Positions 29,840-41,329 of a stretch of DNA of 64,000 nt are shown in pieces; position 1 is the stretch's first letter; each line of letters opens with the position of its first letter. This DNA is from Carposina sasakii (Eukaryota; Arthropoda; Insecta; Lepidoptera; Carposinidae): assembly GCA_014607495.2 (NCBI GenBank), contig CP053170.1, forward strand, positions 10,106,001 to 10,170,000, read 5' to 3'. Under the pieces are notes generated by a model. It saw only the letters and a program-made list of their open reading frames with translations. It did no database searches and was not told the origin of the DNA. A program made the position numbers and the translations under genes.

Positions 29840-30718
29840 GGTGTTGACACATTAGGCGATTTTTTTGTGTCTTATTATTTAAAGAATATATTTATATGTG
29901 GGGTTGATGCCTCCGATTTAATAGTTATTATTGGCCAATGTATTGATACAAACCTAAATTGGAAAAATCATATTATAATTACAAAAGCTAAATTATATAA
30001 ATTCACCTATGCCTTATATGAATTAAATAACAGTACTAACACGGAAACTGCACTATCGGCCTACTACGCATACGCCTACTCGTGGCTTCGTTACGGGGTA
30101 ATGCTATGGGGCCACAGTGTAGATGCACATGACCTGTTCATCATGCAGAAAAAATGTATTAGAACAATTGCCCGCATTGATAATACACAAAGCTGTAGAC
30201 CGTATTTCCTAAAATTTAATTTACTGACATTGCCTGCAATATATATACACGACATATGTTTATTTACATTTAAAAATCGAAATATATTTCTCCAAATAAA
30301 AGATACCCATAATATCAACACACGTAATAAAGAAAATCTATACCAACCTCCATCTAAACTGAAAATGCTAAACGAAAGTCCATATTTTATGGCAATCAAA
30401 ATATTTAATAAATTACCGAAAAAAATAAAAAATGAGAGTAAATTAACCACATTTAACCATACATTAAAAAAATACCTGATTGAAATATGTCCCTATGACT
30501 TAAATGAATATTTAACTGTACAATAGTTATTGCACATGCACCTATATAATAATAATAAGTAGATTTAAAAAAACATAATTATAGTTTAGTTTACTTTAGT
30601 TTAGTTTTAAGAGTGTTGCGGTGCCTCATAAGGGCTACTAAGTTATAAGTGCTTTAATACTCAATTAAAACTGTTATGTACACTTAGTATGCAATAAAAT
30701 GATTTGATTTGATTTGAT
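29840..30718 (+). pseudogene. 5'-truncated Jockey-like LINE: ORF2 C-terminus and 3' UTR
   Basis: The longest open frame in the window ends at TAG 30524. It lacks the endonuclease and RT catalytic core but keeps the C-terminal region after the RT palm: IDTNLNWKNHI near residue 37, SWLRYGVMLWGHS near 82, QKKCIRTIARI near 103, LLTLPAIYIHDICLF near 129, and FNKLPKKIKNE near 189. This order (…IDSNLNWK.HI…LRYGI..WG…QKK.IR.I…LL.L..IYI…) is that of Jockey/CR1-type LINE ORF2 C-termini. A 190-bp 3' UTR with AATAAA leads to a GATTT tail at 30701..30718. The uninterrupted frame suggests a fairly recent insertion. The upstream part (before about 29890) may be host sequence in the same frame. Confidence 0.75.
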
Positions 30719-30728
30719 GTATAATCTA

Positions 30729-30818
30729 TATATTTCAATAATTGTGAGAAATTTCGAAATCGCGTTCTAGGATTTGTAATGGACTGTGGTTCTGTCTTCA
30801 TCCGATAGGTGGCTCTAT
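30729..30818 (-). repeat. R8 fragment (minus)
   Basis: TGTGAGAAATTTCGAAATCG, GCGTTCTAGGATTTG, ATCCGATAGGTGGCTC. Begins about 10 bp after the LINE tail. Confidence 0.5.
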
Positions 30819-30824
30819 ACAATT

Positions 30825-30955
30825 ATACTCCCTGTGCTGATGCGGGGCTCCACTAGTATACGTCAGCTGCATCTCTCTCTATACATGCCGCAAGCGTCGT
30901 CATTCGACTTAGGAATTTAGGGATGTTCTCTCAGGCAATACGCTAGTATCTTGTC
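30825..30955 (+). repeat. R4 repeat
   Basis: GATGCGGGGCTCCACTAGTA to TCAGGCAATACGCTAG. Confidence 0.6.
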
Positions 30956-30959
30956 ACTT

Positions 30960-31670
30960 ATTATTTACTATTCTTAACGTAGCTGTGAAATATGTATAAT
31001 CCTTCAGTTCTGTCTACCCATAATATTATATACGAATTTATCTATGTATGTATGTCTGTAACCCCCTGGGCAAAAAAACCCAGATGTTACAATACATAAA
31101 AAATGATGCCATAATTTATTACAGGTACTTTTAGAGTAATTTTAAATATACTAGAAAAACTTAAATATAATATTAATATTAGCTACACTCTCGAGGAAAA
31201 ATGTACGTTACAATAAAATTATTCAATTGCAAACTAAATGGTGTTATTGTTATTAGAGAGCCACGTGAATTAGCATTATGAGAAAACGTATGAGAAAATT
31301 TGCATTTAAATGATATTCCATTGCAGTTTTATGCAAGCAACTGTGCAACTGGAAAACTCGAAGGATTGTATTAAACAACTTTTATTATATTACTAGCTGT
31401 TGCACGCGTGGATACCGCTTATTGCGTTGAAGGGGTAGAAAAAATAGTTAACAATCTATTTTCAGACCTACCGAACATACCTACATATTATTATTCTAAA
31501 AATCTGTCAAGCCCTTTCAGATGAGCTAATTAATTTTAAACGTAAATAATCTAAATCTATCTATTTAGTTGCTTAGTACCGACTAGACAGGTAAAGATCT
31601 AAAACTCCAATAATGCATTGCAAAGGAAAAAGTAATAAACTGTATAACTAAGGCTTTTTATTTATTTGAA
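30960..31670. other. No feature seen
   Basis: AT-rich. A short GCTGTTGCACGCGTGG near 31395 resembles Helitron ends but is too small to call. Confidence 0.35.
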
Positions 31671-31674
31671 TTTA

Positions 31675-31795
31675 CATGTTTGCTTGGCTTGTTGAAAAAG
31701 ATCTCTCGTACCTATAAATAAACTTGCCATTGTACATGAATATCTTTTTTTATCCTATGTTACTTAATTTTTGTATATGTGTACTAAAGAAAATG
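31675..31795 (+). mobile_element. LINE 3' UTR fragment
   Basis: TGCTTGGCTTGTTGAAAAAG, AACTTGCCATTGTACATGAA, TTTTTGTATATGTGTACTAA. Confidence 0.5.
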
Positions 31796-31799
31796 AATT

Positions 31800-32220
31800 C
31801 TACATTAGGTCACGTTTGTAACGTGATAAACAAACAGAACCTTTGCAGCACGCAATCATTATTTTTTCACGACAAAAGCGCCCCGTGTAGACACAGTCGA
31901 CCAACACGTCGGCTGTAAAAACGTATTCGGTTATTACCAACATTGGTACTGACATTTTAGGGTTCGCGGTGAAATAGGAATACTACATAGAATAACAAGT
32001 CCCTGTGGAATACTAGCAGCTATGATCGTCCATCAGTCTGTCCGCAGCCTTAGCTCAGCCCCCAATTCCATCCATTTCTATTTCGATGTAAGCACATGTA
32101 TGAAAAAGTGACTTAACTAATCTTTATATATATATAAGTATACATAAAAGAAAGTCGTGATTGCATACACTATTTAAAACGGCCTTATGTACCGATTTGG
32201 CTGAAAATTGGTGGAAAAGT
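31800..32220. other. No feature seen
   Basis: No recognised repeat or gene. Short AT-biased frames only. Confidence 0.3.
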
Positions 32221-32223
32221 AGC

Positions 32224-32312
32224 TTAGAACAGGAGACGGACATGGAATACTTTTCATCCCAAATAATTTCAACTTTTTGTTTTTTTCTGCAGTCCACGCG
32301 GGCGTCCACTAT
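32224..32312 (+). mobile_element. Lep1-type Helitron 3' fragment
   Basis: CATCCCAAATAATTTCAACT and CTGCAGTCCACGCGGGCGTCCACTA; lacks part of the usual AAGTCGCGG. Confidence 0.55.
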
Positions 32313-32314
32313 TA

Positions 32315-33010
32315 TAATATAACATTTGTCTAGTTGTTACATAGATTTTAAATATGAAATATATCTCTGTCTACCACTACGGCTGCAGAGATCTTTAAAG
32401 AACGATTATAACAAGTTTGTACCGTTATATTTTATGTTACATGTTCTCTTTATTATGCAATTTATGATGCACAAGTTACTGTTATAGTTAGTTAGATTCT
32501 TGGTTTTTATGTTTCCCCTGAAAGCCATAATACCCGTGAATATAGGTACATACTTAATATTCATTGACAACAATGAAAAATTCATACTTATTTACAATAG
32601 TGATTTTAAAATGGATATCTTCAAACTATTCCATTATCAAAGAAAACAAGTACAATTGTTGATCACAATCATGTAACAGAACTTTCTAGACTCATTGAAA
32701 GCCAGATTAATCTGAAAGGTTAACTTAGCAGATAGTTTTAAACTCAGTTTCTTAAACTAGTCTTAAGTAAATTTGAATTACAATTCGAAGCGCAGAAGAG
32801 CGGCCATTTTGGAAGTCTCGGAACTTATAATGGCGGACACGGACTCGCAATTATAATATTAGAAATGATTAAGTACTTACTAAATGTTAAATAATCTTGA
32901 ATTATGTCTCTACATGACGTTACGATTTTTCGTTACTTAGTAAATATTTAAACTATGGTATGAAAATACGTTAAGCAATTTCTTGAGTAAAAGTATCTAT
33001 TTACTTCTTC
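32315..33010. other. No feature seen
   Basis: Unique-looking AT-rich sequence with no supported gene. Confidence 0.35.
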
Positions 33011-33017
33011 TTCTATA

Positions 33018-33279
33018 CAGGATGTAACAGAAAGGGTATGTTAAGCGAAAAGTTATGTAAATAGCCCACTATAGAGAACCTATTTCCAAAATTTGACACT
33101 CGAAATCACATGTTTATTTTTCAAGATTGTATGAAAATTCCTGAGATATTTAAAAATTCTCCATACTATCGGGAAAAATAAACATATTGTGATTTCGGGT
33201 CTCAAATTTTGTACATAGGTTCTCTACAGTGGGATATTTACATAGCTTTTGCTTAACATACCCTTTTTGTTACATCCTG
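33018..33279 (+). mobile_element. TIR element family B, copy 4
   Basis: CAGGATGTAACAGAAAGGGT to CCCTTTTTGTTACATCCTG; TATA on both sides, the right one shared with the next element. Confidence 0.78.
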
Positions 33280-33283
33280 TATA

Positions 33284-33604
33284 CAGGATGTTTTTTCATT
33301 GCCACCCTTAACGAAGGGTACGTACTCTATACATCATTAAAGTAACTTGATGCCAAAATAAATGCTGGGAAACGATGTAATTCTTTTTTTATCATAGACA
33401 GATATCAATTATTTCTCGTGAGAAAATCTTGCTACGCGCATCTATGTGCATTTATACAGAAAAACGCAGTCTATTTACTCAACTTTGGACCCTAATATCT
33501 TGGGAACAAGACACTTCCCAGGTATGCTTTCATGGAGAAAAATGATCGTGATGATGAGGAGATTCCGTAATTTTCGAAAACGTTGACTACCAAAAATCAT
33601 CCTG
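33284..33604 (+). mobile_element. TIR element family A, copy 5
   Basis: CAGGATGTTTTTTCATTGCC to AAAAATCATCCTG; TATA on both sides. Internal deletion near 33378 removes part of the usual GATCGGGCG block. Confidence 0.78.
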
Positions 33605-33607
33605 TAT

Positions 33608-33720
33608 ATAATTTATCCGATTGCGCCAGAGTTTTTTTTTCGGATGTGTGTAGGTATATACCTATATTCATTTGGGCACGCCGTAGACGGCTTGTCGTAT
33701 TTGAGCTTGAGAGTAAATAA
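33608..33720. repeat. Fragment of the CCGACTGCGCCAGA-type repeat
   Basis: CCGATTGCGCCAGAGTTTTT; also found near 58170 and 58808. Confidence 0.4.
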
Positions 33721-33724
33721 TTAA

Positions 33725-34205
33725 GTTATTTATTTTTATATTATTTTAGTTGAGATTTACAAGCTAACTACAACTAAAACAAAAACCTTCCTATTATCAG
33801 ACCAAGCATAAAAGATTTCTCCCTCCCAATAATTTATGCACGCCCCAATCAATGTATCATTCCCTTAGTTTTCCTGGTCTGCTGGTACATTAGCAAGTCA
33901 AATGAACACTACCACAATATAATCTATACAAATCAGTAGGCTAAGATCATCAATCAGAGGAGCTTTCATATGTTTATGTAACCTTGGTAGAGTATTTTAT
34001 TTTTATTTATTTAGACACACATACAGAAGGCTTGTTCCCAAAAGTGTACGGCTCTATTGTTTTCAAAAAATGTAAGTTCATACTTTAAGGTCCACATTAT
34101 TGAAAAATAATAAACATTTTCTTTCCCAACGGGTCCATGAGAATGTTTGGTACAATCAGCAGTCAACAAAAACCTGGGTCAATTTATTATGAAATTAAAG
34201 AAAGA
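33725..34205. other. No feature seen
   Basis: AT-rich; no gene or recognised repeat. Confidence 0.35.
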
Positions 34206-34218
34206 TAATAGTTTAGAT

Positions 34219-34392
34219 CAGGGATTCCCGAACTTTTATTCCTCATAGACCCCTTTCAAAAGTTATCTGGTTCTGGTGGACCCCCTGGACCCCCTACAGG
34301 CCCACATCACATACAAATTAGATGTGAACCCTCATTTTTTCACGCCAACGTAGACCCCCATCGAGTCTCCGTGGACCCCTGGGGGTCCACTG
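34219..34392. mobile_element. hAT MITE, copy 2
   Basis: Starts CAGGGATTCCCGAAC, ends GGGGGTCCACTG, and is flanked by duplicated GTTTAGAT (34211..34218, 34393..34400). The inner right TIR is partly lost. Confidence 0.8.
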
Positions 34393-34513
34393 GTTTAGAT
34401 GAACAAGGAGTCCTTATTGTGTCAGACTGTCTCTTTGCACTAAAATAGGCTTATAATACCACTGAATTTACTTATATATCATGTAACGATTTTCTAAAAT
34501 TATCACTTAGTAT

Positions 34514-34650
34514 CGTCACTATACCCGAGGAGGGTTGGCGTCAGGCAGGCAGCCGGCCGTAAAACAAATGCTAAATCTTTGGCAATGTGAGTTTCGCAAG
34601 AAACCATATATTGCGCGGAACCCATTAAGGACAGGAAGATGATGATGACT
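34514..34650 (+). mobile_element. SINE-1 3' fragment
   Basis: CCGAGGAGGGTTGGCGTCAG, GCAATGTGAGTTTCGCAAGA, tail GAAGATGATGATGACT. Confidence 0.6.
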
Positions 34651-34654
34651 AACT

Positions 34655-35120
34655 TTCAGAACATTTAAAAGGAACAGTAACTAACATCACTTAATAAAAA
34701 ATCTGATGTATCCATGTGTCACTTATAAAAAAGTGTGCAGAATAAAAAAATGTCGATTAGGCCGACATTAATATACAAAAAAAACGTACGTCTACATTTA
34801 CAGTGGCATAAGTAAAAATAAGTCCTTTAGCAATTGAAAAGCAATCCTGAGTATAGGTTCACTACATCATTCGGCTACATCCAGGGATAAGCCTGATGGT
34901 CGGGATGAAAATGTGTTAGGGTGGGTTTGTTTATTTTGTGTAGGGGTGAACGTTGGGTGATTTAAAACACATGTTTGTATGTCACTGCTAATTTTAGCTA
35001 GATTTATTTGCATGCAGCACATTTCTAGTTTCTTATAAGCGCTGATAGCGCAGTACCTATGTTAGATATATTTCATAGTTTTGCATCTAAAATGTCACCC
35101 CTCCGATAGTGAATTTATCA
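34655..35120. other. No feature seen
   Basis: Unassigned; TCATTCGGCTACATCCAGGG near 34874. No gene supported. Confidence 0.3.
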
Positions 35121-35125
35121 AGTAC

Positions 35126-35339
35126 TAGTGGACGCCCGCGACTTCGTCTGCGTGGACTGCAGAAAAAACAAAATGCCTTATCCGGGATAAAAAGTAGACT
35201 TTGTGTTAATCCGGGGTGTCAGCTAACTCCATTCCAAATTATATTAAAATCATCGCTCTAGCCGTTTTTACGTGAATCCATCCATCTATCCATCCATCCA
35301 TACTTACAAACTTTTGCGTTTATAATATTAGTAGGATGT
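35126..35339 (-). mobile_element. Lep1-type Helitron (minus)
   Basis: ACTAGTGGACGCCCGCGACT, CCATCCATCCATACTTACAA, ending TATAATATTAGTAGGAT; the full inverted structure. Confidence 0.75.
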
Positions 35340-35485
35340 ACACTCAAATATTGAAAAATTGTAGTAATTTTAGAGATTATACAGTTTTAATGCAAAAAGA
35401 CGATATACTTTCCAGTCACAAGGCGTAGTTTCGATAGTCACGCGCCGGCACTTAATTTATTTACATACATACCTATACATATATA

Positions 35486-35755
35486 CAGGGTGTTTTTTCG
35501 TTGCCACCCTTAACGAAGGGTACGTACTCTATACATCAAACAAAGTGAGCTCATGCCAAAAAAATGCTAGGAAACCATGTAATTAAAAAAAAAAAAATTA
35601 TTACTTGATCGGGCGAAATTTATAGTATCCAGTGTTTATGCTAGTTTTTTTTTAATAGACAGATATTAATTATTTATCGTGTCAATGTGCATTTATGCAG
35701 AAAAACGCAGTCTATTTACTCAATTTTGGACCCTAATATTTTGGAAATCATCCTG
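35486..35755 (+). mobile_element. TIR element family A, copy 6 (internal deletion)
   Basis: CAGGGTGTTTTTTCGTTGCC to TTGGAAATCATCCTG; TATA on both sides. About 110 bp before the right end are missing, between TTTTGGAAA and ATCATCCTG. Confidence 0.75.
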
Positions 35756-35861
35756 TATAAACACACGGCTATGTTTCCAAAATTTTGTGCATGACCAAAT
35801 ACATTTTTAAATAAAATAAATAAAATACATTGTATATATATTTTGCCAAATAATAATAAGT

Positions 35862-36045
35862 CAGTAGAGGGACAAGAGGGTCTTGGTGTTTTGAAGGCGA
35901 TGGGCTGACCAGGTGGTGACAGGTGTCACTACTAACCGAACTTGTACATCTCAACTATACCCTCAAAATTGGTCAGAAGTAGCACCATGTGGTTCTATCG
36001 GCTCTAGGTGATCTGCCTATCCCGTAAGGGATAAAGGCGTGATTT
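35862..36045 (-). repeat. R7 (minus)
   Basis: GTCAGTAGAGGGACAAGAGG, GGCGATGGGCTGACC, CCCGTAAGGGATAAAGGCGT. Confidence 0.6.
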
Positions 36046-36049
36046 TATG

Positions 36050-36510
36050 TACGTATATTTTGTTATTAAATAAATGGTATTACATATCAGAAAATTAAAA
36101 GTATAACAGCATTCTATCGGTAATTGCCAAGCGGGTCGATGGTTCCATTTTGAATTTTTGGATGAAAATAGTCTCAGGAATCCCACCGGTAAATAGAGGC
36201 TTTAAGGGCAGTTACATGAATTAGAGCCGCTCATGTATCTGCCTGCTAATTTATATTTTAATTTATTTACAATTAAGTTCTATATTATTATTTACCAACT
36301 AACATAGACTAAGTAATTAGTAACTAACAACCTAACAAAATATGGATCTCGTTATCTGAAATAAATGTTTATTATTATTATTATTATTATAACAGTGTAA
36401 TGTTACAGACTGTATGCGACGTAATGGCGCCCAGTATTCGTATCTGGGTTAAAACGTTTATTACGAGTGATGTAATAGACTAATATGGTTCTAGATACTT
36501 TATTCATCGT
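36050..36510. other. No gene; ATT microsatellite
   Basis: (ATT)n at about 36370..36391. Otherwise unassigned. Confidence 0.35.
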
Positions 36511-36514
36511 TATA

Positions 36515-36612
36515 CAGGATGCAAAGTAAGCGGTATGTTAAGCGAAATACTATAAATGAACTTGCTACAGAAATATTGTCCAGTCTTGAAATCATGTTTC
36601 TATTTTCTAAGA
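36515..36612 (+). mobile_element. Diverged family B fragment
   Basis: CAGGATGCAAAGTAAGCGGT, ATGTTAAGCGAAATACTATA, then TGAAATCATGTTTCTATTTT in the expected order; left flank TATA. The right half is missing. Confidence 0.5.
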
Positions 36613-36619
36613 TATTGTG

Positions 36620-37090
36620 GTCTATTCTGACCGTCATACTTTCTTTATTCTTTATTGTACACAGAATATATATAGCAGGTAAGTATACATATAACATAGA
36701 TAATGTTCTTATTTATAAACTTAAGATTTGTTGTATTTGTCTCTCTCCATTCTCTATGTAAATGGCTGAGACAGAAGGTGGAACAAAGCTAATCGTGGCG
36801 GTCAGAATTGACCACAGTATGGAGATGAAATTTATGTCTTAAGGAAATGGAGCTGATGTACAGTAGCAGTACAGTTTTCAAAATACTACCTAGTACCTAT
36901 ATAGTATGTAGCTAGTGAATTCCCATATTAGTGTATATGTCGCAGGCGTAAAGAAATAAAATCCTTTTAGCACTTCGCCGGTCGCTGCCGCGACACGCTT
37001 GCTACGTTCGCTACGCTTGCTCGGCTCGTGCTACAAGCCAAATTGTCTCGTTCCAAAACCCATACTGTTCAAAATGCCTAGCCGTTTTGT
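36620..37090. other. Unassigned; inverted LINE tail near 36640
   Basis: TTTCTTTATTCTTTATTGTACACAG is an inverted LINE 3' end. Then AT-rich sequence and a CG-rich patch near 36970-37030. No gene supported. Confidence 0.35.
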
Positions 37091-37149
37091 AATACAGCGT
37101 GTTTTACAATATGCCTTCGACATATACATGTTATTGCCCACGACTATAC

Positions 37150-37280
37150 ACACATTACCTTTACAACTTATTTGATATGCTAGAAGAAATCTCTCGCAGA
37201 ATTAAGCACGCCTTTGCATGTATTTCATTTGTTCTCTGTATTTACTATATTGTTTTATGTACAATAAAGAATAAGAACTT
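37150..37280 (+). mobile_element. LINE 3' UTR fragment
   Basis: ATTTGATATGCTAGAAGAAA, CACGCCTTTGCATGTATTTC, TGTACAATAAAGAATAAGAA with the AATAAA signal. The 118-codon frame across it is not a gene. Confidence 0.5.
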
Positions 37281-37284
37281 TATA

Positions 37285-37900
37285 CTGTATTTGCAAAGAA
37301 CAATGGAGGAGCACAGAGTTATTAGCACATACCGTTTTATCGACTGTGGAAGCCGACATACGATCCCGCAGACGCCAAGTCACGCTCGCCGTCTGTCACA
37401 CCGAATACTCACGACTTTTATTTATTTCTTTGTTTTTGGCAAGCCAAGAACATAGGTATACTACATATATCATTTCTACCTATACACTAATACTGAGCAC
37501 GTTCGCGTAACAACGTCAACACGTTAAAATAACTTGGAGTACTGTTTGACATACTCTTTGAATACTGAGCTGTGGTTAATCATTTTTTCGTCATAAAGAT
37601 TATAAAATCGTTCTGTGCAAACTAGGTACTTTTTAAAGCCTATTTATTCTAGATGATCCGAAATAAAATTTTAATTTTAATACAACGTTTTAGTATTGGT
37701 GTGCGATGATAGGCCAATAGGTTAAGACGTGAGAATTTTTTATAAAATTTTATATAATGTAGGTATGAATATTTTATAAACTTTATCGCAAAACAACTGA
37801 CCCAGTTTTGATAAAACTTGACAGTTATGTAGTTTACACACTAATATAATGCATAGGGTACAAAAACGATCACACGTTCGTAGTGAATTGGCTCGTATTA
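37285..37900. other. No gene; SINE-1 head fragment near 37710
   Basis: GATGATAGGCCAATAGGTTAAGACGTG is the A-box half of the SINE-1 head. Otherwise unassigned. Confidence 0.35.
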
Positions 37901-37904
37901 TTAT

Positions 37905-38055
37905 AATACTTACAGCCAATTTCTATAAATGATCATGACAGTTTTTTTGCATATCTCAGATTTAATCTTCAGTTACTGTTGTTTTTATTAAAAATTTCAA
38001 ATTAAGAATCCGAGATTCTTTTTGATCTCTCGTATTTAAATAGGCCGTTAGTTGA
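37905..38055. repeat. Repeat R9, copy 2
   Basis: ACAGCCAATTTCTATAAATG, AATCCGAGATTCTTTTTGAT, TAGGCCGTTAG; matches 17090..17240. Confidence 0.5.
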
Positions 38056-38059
38056 ATAA

Positions 38060-38780
38060 AAATCGCATAATTATGATTGAAATTAAGTCCCTTCTAACAT
38101 CGAAAAGGTAACAAATAAACAAAAGTAACGTAAAGAAAATATGACAAACGACAAAATAAGTTCTGCATACGTACATGAATAAATATAATAAATGGGTTTA
38201 ATTTTAATAACATCCCACAATCGCTTCTGTGTGACAGACATCCAGATTTTATGAGACCCATAAAGCCTAGGACGATAGCAAATACGCAGTTATACAAGCG
38301 ATTCTAGCACTTATACCATAGAGCATGCGAATAAAATTGCAGTGTTACTGTAAAATCGATTTTCTATATGTATATAGAAGCTTGTTTGTTCCCATATCTA
38401 CATATTGATAGTTGACACATGAGAAGCCTTAGTGGAATTGTGGTTTTTAGGGAGATATACTGAGATATACGAAATAATACCACAAAACATACACGTGTAA
38501 AGGCATAGTCTGAAGAGAACGAATGATAGGCTTTTTTCTGGTGCGTAATAGGAGCTGACGAACTATAGCGTACTAGTTCGTCGGGAAAGATAGCGATCTA
38601 AAATGATCGCTTATGATCGCGAACCTTACTAGTAGTCGCCCACGACTTAGTCTGCCTTAATTTTGCTACTACCGTTTTTCACGTTCCCGTGGGAAGATGC
38701 CTACGTCATACATACGAAGAACACAACCTCCAAGCTCCAGATCTCTACGATGTTGTTGCTGTGCGTTGTTCCATCAGCTT
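38060..38780. other. No feature seen
   Basis: Unique-looking. A local AGTTCGTCGGG / ACGAACTA symmetry lies near 38560. No gene supported. Confidence 0.3.
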
Positions 38781-38784
38781 TTTG

Positions 38785-39065
38785 ATGTATCATCATTTTC
38801 ATCATTTACAGCCCTGGGAAGTCCACTGTTGGACATAGGCCTCGCCCAACAACCTCCACTCCAACCGGTCGGAAGCAGCCTGCATCCAACCGACGCCCGC
38901 GACCTTGGCCAGGTCGTCTGTTTATCGCGCGGGTGGCTTTCCCACATTGCGTTTGCCGATACGTGGTATCCACTCTATAACTTTCCGACTCCATCGGCCA
39001 TCAGTTCTTCGAGCTATGTGCCCTGCCCATTACCACTTCAGCTTTCTGGACGGTTGAGCAGTTTT
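38785..39065 (-). pseudogene. RTE-type LINE ORF C-terminus (minus)
   Basis: Starts with an inverted GAT-type tail (CATCATTTTCATCATTTACA). On the minus strand it encodes the C-terminal domain WAGH-A-RTDGRWSRKV..W-PRIGKR..G, ending EAYVQQWTSQG. Frame breaks are present. Closely related to 48672 and 49992. The plus-strand 126-codon frame is its shadow. Confidence 0.7.
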
Positions 39066-39081
39066 GAGGAGTTTTGATATA

Positions 39082-39331
39082 CAGGGTGTAACAAAAAGGG
39101 TATGTTAAGCGAAAAGCTACGTGAATAGCCCACTGTAGAGAAACTATACACCAAATTTGAGACTCGAAATCACAAGTTTATTTTTCAAGATTGTTGAAAA
39201 TTTCTGAGATATTTAAAAATTCTCCATACTATCGGGAAAAATAAACATGTGATTTCGAGTCTGAAATTTTGTGGAAGGTTCTCATGTGGGCTATTTCGAG
39301 CTTTTCGCTAACAAACTTTTTGTTACACCCT
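39082..39331 (+). mobile_element. TIR element family B, copy 5
   Basis: CAGGGTGTAACAAAAAGGGT to TTTTTGTTACACCCTTT; right end slightly degraded. Left flank ATATA. Confidence 0.72.
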
Positions 39332-39377
39332 TTGTGACTTATATGTCGGTGTACCTATAGAATCCTTCAAATTATAT

Positions 39378-39495
39378 ATAACTGCCCGTGCTGGTGCGGG
39401 GCTTCACTAGAATACATTAGCTGCTTCCATCCGTGCATGGCGTTGAGTCGACTGAGGAACTCGGGCATTCTCTCAGGCGATAAGCAAGCCACTTG
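39378..39495 (+). repeat. R4 repeat
   Basis: GTGCGGGGCTTCACTAGAAT to TCTCAGGCGATAAGCAAGCC. It shows R4 uninterrupted at the site where the LTR element inserted in another copy. Confidence 0.65.
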
Positions 39496-39501
39496 ACACT
39501 G

Positions 39502-39560
39502 ATCGGCCGATTGGTCTAGTAGTTAGTGAACATGCCTGCGACGCAATGTAACTAGGGAAC
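39502..39560 (+). mobile_element. SINE-2 head fragment
   Basis: CGGCCGATTGGTCTAGTAGT then CATGCCTGCGACGC; the A-box half of the tRNA head. Confidence 0.55.
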
Positions 39561-39595
39561 TGCGTATGAAACAGATGACTTCATAATGTTATTTA

Positions 39596-39862
39596 GAGGG
39601 TGTAACAAAAGGGGTATGTTAAGCGAAATGCTATGTAAATAGCCCACTATAAAGAACCTATTTCCAAAATTTGAGACTCGAAATCACATGTTTATTTTTA
39701 AAGATTATATGAACATTCCTGACTTGTTTAGGAATTCTCCATACTATCTGGAAAAATGTGATGAAAACATGTGATTTCGAGTCTGAAATTTTGTGGATAA
39801 GATCTTTTTCGTGGGCTATTTACATAGCTTTTCGCTTAACATGCCTCTTTTTTTATACCCTG
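39596..39862 (+). mobile_element. TIR element family B, copy 6
   Basis: GAGGGTGTAACAAAAGGGGT to ACATGCCTCTTTTTTTATACCCTG; right flank TATA. The first base is mutated. Confidence 0.72.
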
Positions 39863-39864
39863 TA

Positions 39865-40155
39865 TATACCAATGACCCAGTGCCGCAAATAAAATAAATC
39901 AGGTAGGCGTGATCTCAAATTATTCTAAAAGTCCCGTCGGCTTAAAACTTCGCGACTTGACGAGGTAATAGCCTAGCGGTGAACCATGGAGGAAGAGCAA
40001 ACTGGAGGAGACATGACAACGTCTTTTCATACATACTCATATACACATAAACACACGGCATTGTTCCCAAAAATGTGGATCATGAATGAGATTCTAAAGC
40101 CACGATTAGTACCTACCTATCTAACCTAGGGTCAGATCTAAATAATCAGTGCGAA
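39865..40155. other. No feature seen
   Basis: Unassigned sequence; no gene supported. Confidence 0.3.
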
Positions 40156-40159
40156 GCTG

Positions 40160-40255
40160 CTAGTTTATCCCCTCAGAGGACGCCCCTGAGTTCCTTAGTC
40201 TACTCTTACGACATTTAAGGAGAGAGATGCAGCTTATGATTCTAGTGAAACACAG
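40160..40255 (-). repeat. R4 (minus)
   Basis: GCTAGTTTATCCCCTCAGAG to GAGATGCAGCTTATGATTCT. Confidence 0.55.
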
Positions 40256-40333
40256 CATCTGCTGACGGCCATGGTCCCTAAAGAGTTTGGGCAGGAGTAT
40301 GCAATATAGCCACCCACTTTTCATCAGTTAGCT

Positions 40334-40517
40334 CAGTGGTTCCCAAAGTGGTCCAGGTGGACCCCCAGGGGTCTACAGGAGACTCGACGGTGGTCTACGT
40401 TGGGGTGAAAAAATTGAGGTTCACAATTAATTTGTATGTGATGTAGGCCCCTAGGGGGTCCACCAGAACCAGTAAACTTTTGAAAGGGGTCTACGAGAAA
40501 TAAAAGTTTGGGAACCT
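40334..40517 (-). mobile_element. hAT MITE, copy 3 (minus)
   Basis: CAGTGGTTCCCAAAGTGG to AAAGTTTGGGAACCTC. Same family as 19645; the last bases and target duplication are not clear. Confidence 0.7.
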
Positions 40518-40571
40518 CACAATAAGATCCCTAAGATGTATCGCGGGTAGGTACTAAGCAAACATAGATAA

Positions 40572-40815
40572 ATCGTTTCATCATTAAAACATTGTGCTGA
40601 GGGATTCAGCTTTGTTTGCCGAGATTTGGCTTATGTATAGCTATCGGGATGAAAAATAACGTTTCCAATAATGTAATTCAAAAAGAGATGGTAAAATTCG
40701 TCATCCGAGTATCGACCCGGTGGCTCGGGTAAGAGGTGGCACGGAATGCAAGGTCGTGGGTTCGATTCCCACCCGGGTGAGGAATTTTTTCCATTTCTTT
40801 ATTAATAATTTTATA
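40572..40815 (+). mobile_element. SINE-3 copy 3 with leader and tail
   Basis: Leader from ATCGTTTCATCATTAAAACA; tRNA-like box 40714..40780 with an intact B box GGTTCGATTCC but an eroded A box (GTGGCTCGGGTAAGAGG); tail TTCCATTTCTTTATTAATAA as at 4885. Confidence 0.65.
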
Positions 40816-40855
40816 ATAGATAAATCATTTGAAACATCCATCGTTATTCAATTCA

Positions 40856-40935
40856 ATATTTGCACGTTCCGGAATTCGAACCCAGGACCTATGGCGCGAC
40901 AGGCAGGATTACTACAAACTACCCCAATCGTTAAT
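40856..40935 (-). mobile_element. SINE-2 fragment (minus)
   Basis: TTTGCACGTTCCGGAATTCG, AACCCAGGACCTATGGCG, AGGCAGGATTACTACAAACT. Inverted tRNA head. Confidence 0.6.
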
Positions 40936-40939
40936 ACAT

Positions 40940-41325
40940 TGGCAACGCATATCCACCTTGTCCTTATTTAAAAGGGTAAAGCCCCTCCCCCTACTCTCCC
41001 CTCGGGGTCAGTTACCTGTAGGGGCTAAAGTAAACAAGAGAACGGGGTCGTACTTTAACATCCCTAATGGAGTTTCGAATGGTTTTGAGCACTTTTGACT
41101 AATGGGGTGAAATATTGTCCATTAAAAAATCAACAACAAAAATTAACTGCACAAAAAATATTATAATACTAAACTGAAAAGGAGAATATAAGGACAGTAC
41201 TATAGCAAGGTTTATAATACTTTTGAAAAAGAAAGAATGATAATGATTTTACTGTAGAACAAAAAAAGGAAGTTTTCAACAATCGGAAACTAGTAGAAAT
41301 CTGGCACTGGAACAAATTTTTATAC
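40940..41325. other. No feature seen
   Basis: No recognised repeat; AT-rich second half. No gene. Confidence 0.3.
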
Positions 41326-41329
41326 CTCT

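Noticed and set aside
30091..30450. 119-codon minus-strand frame
   Set aside because: Antisense shadow of the Jockey-like LINE ORF.
38697..39077. 126-codon plus-strand frame rich in S and P
   Set aside because: Shadow of the RTE LINE C-terminus on the minus strand.
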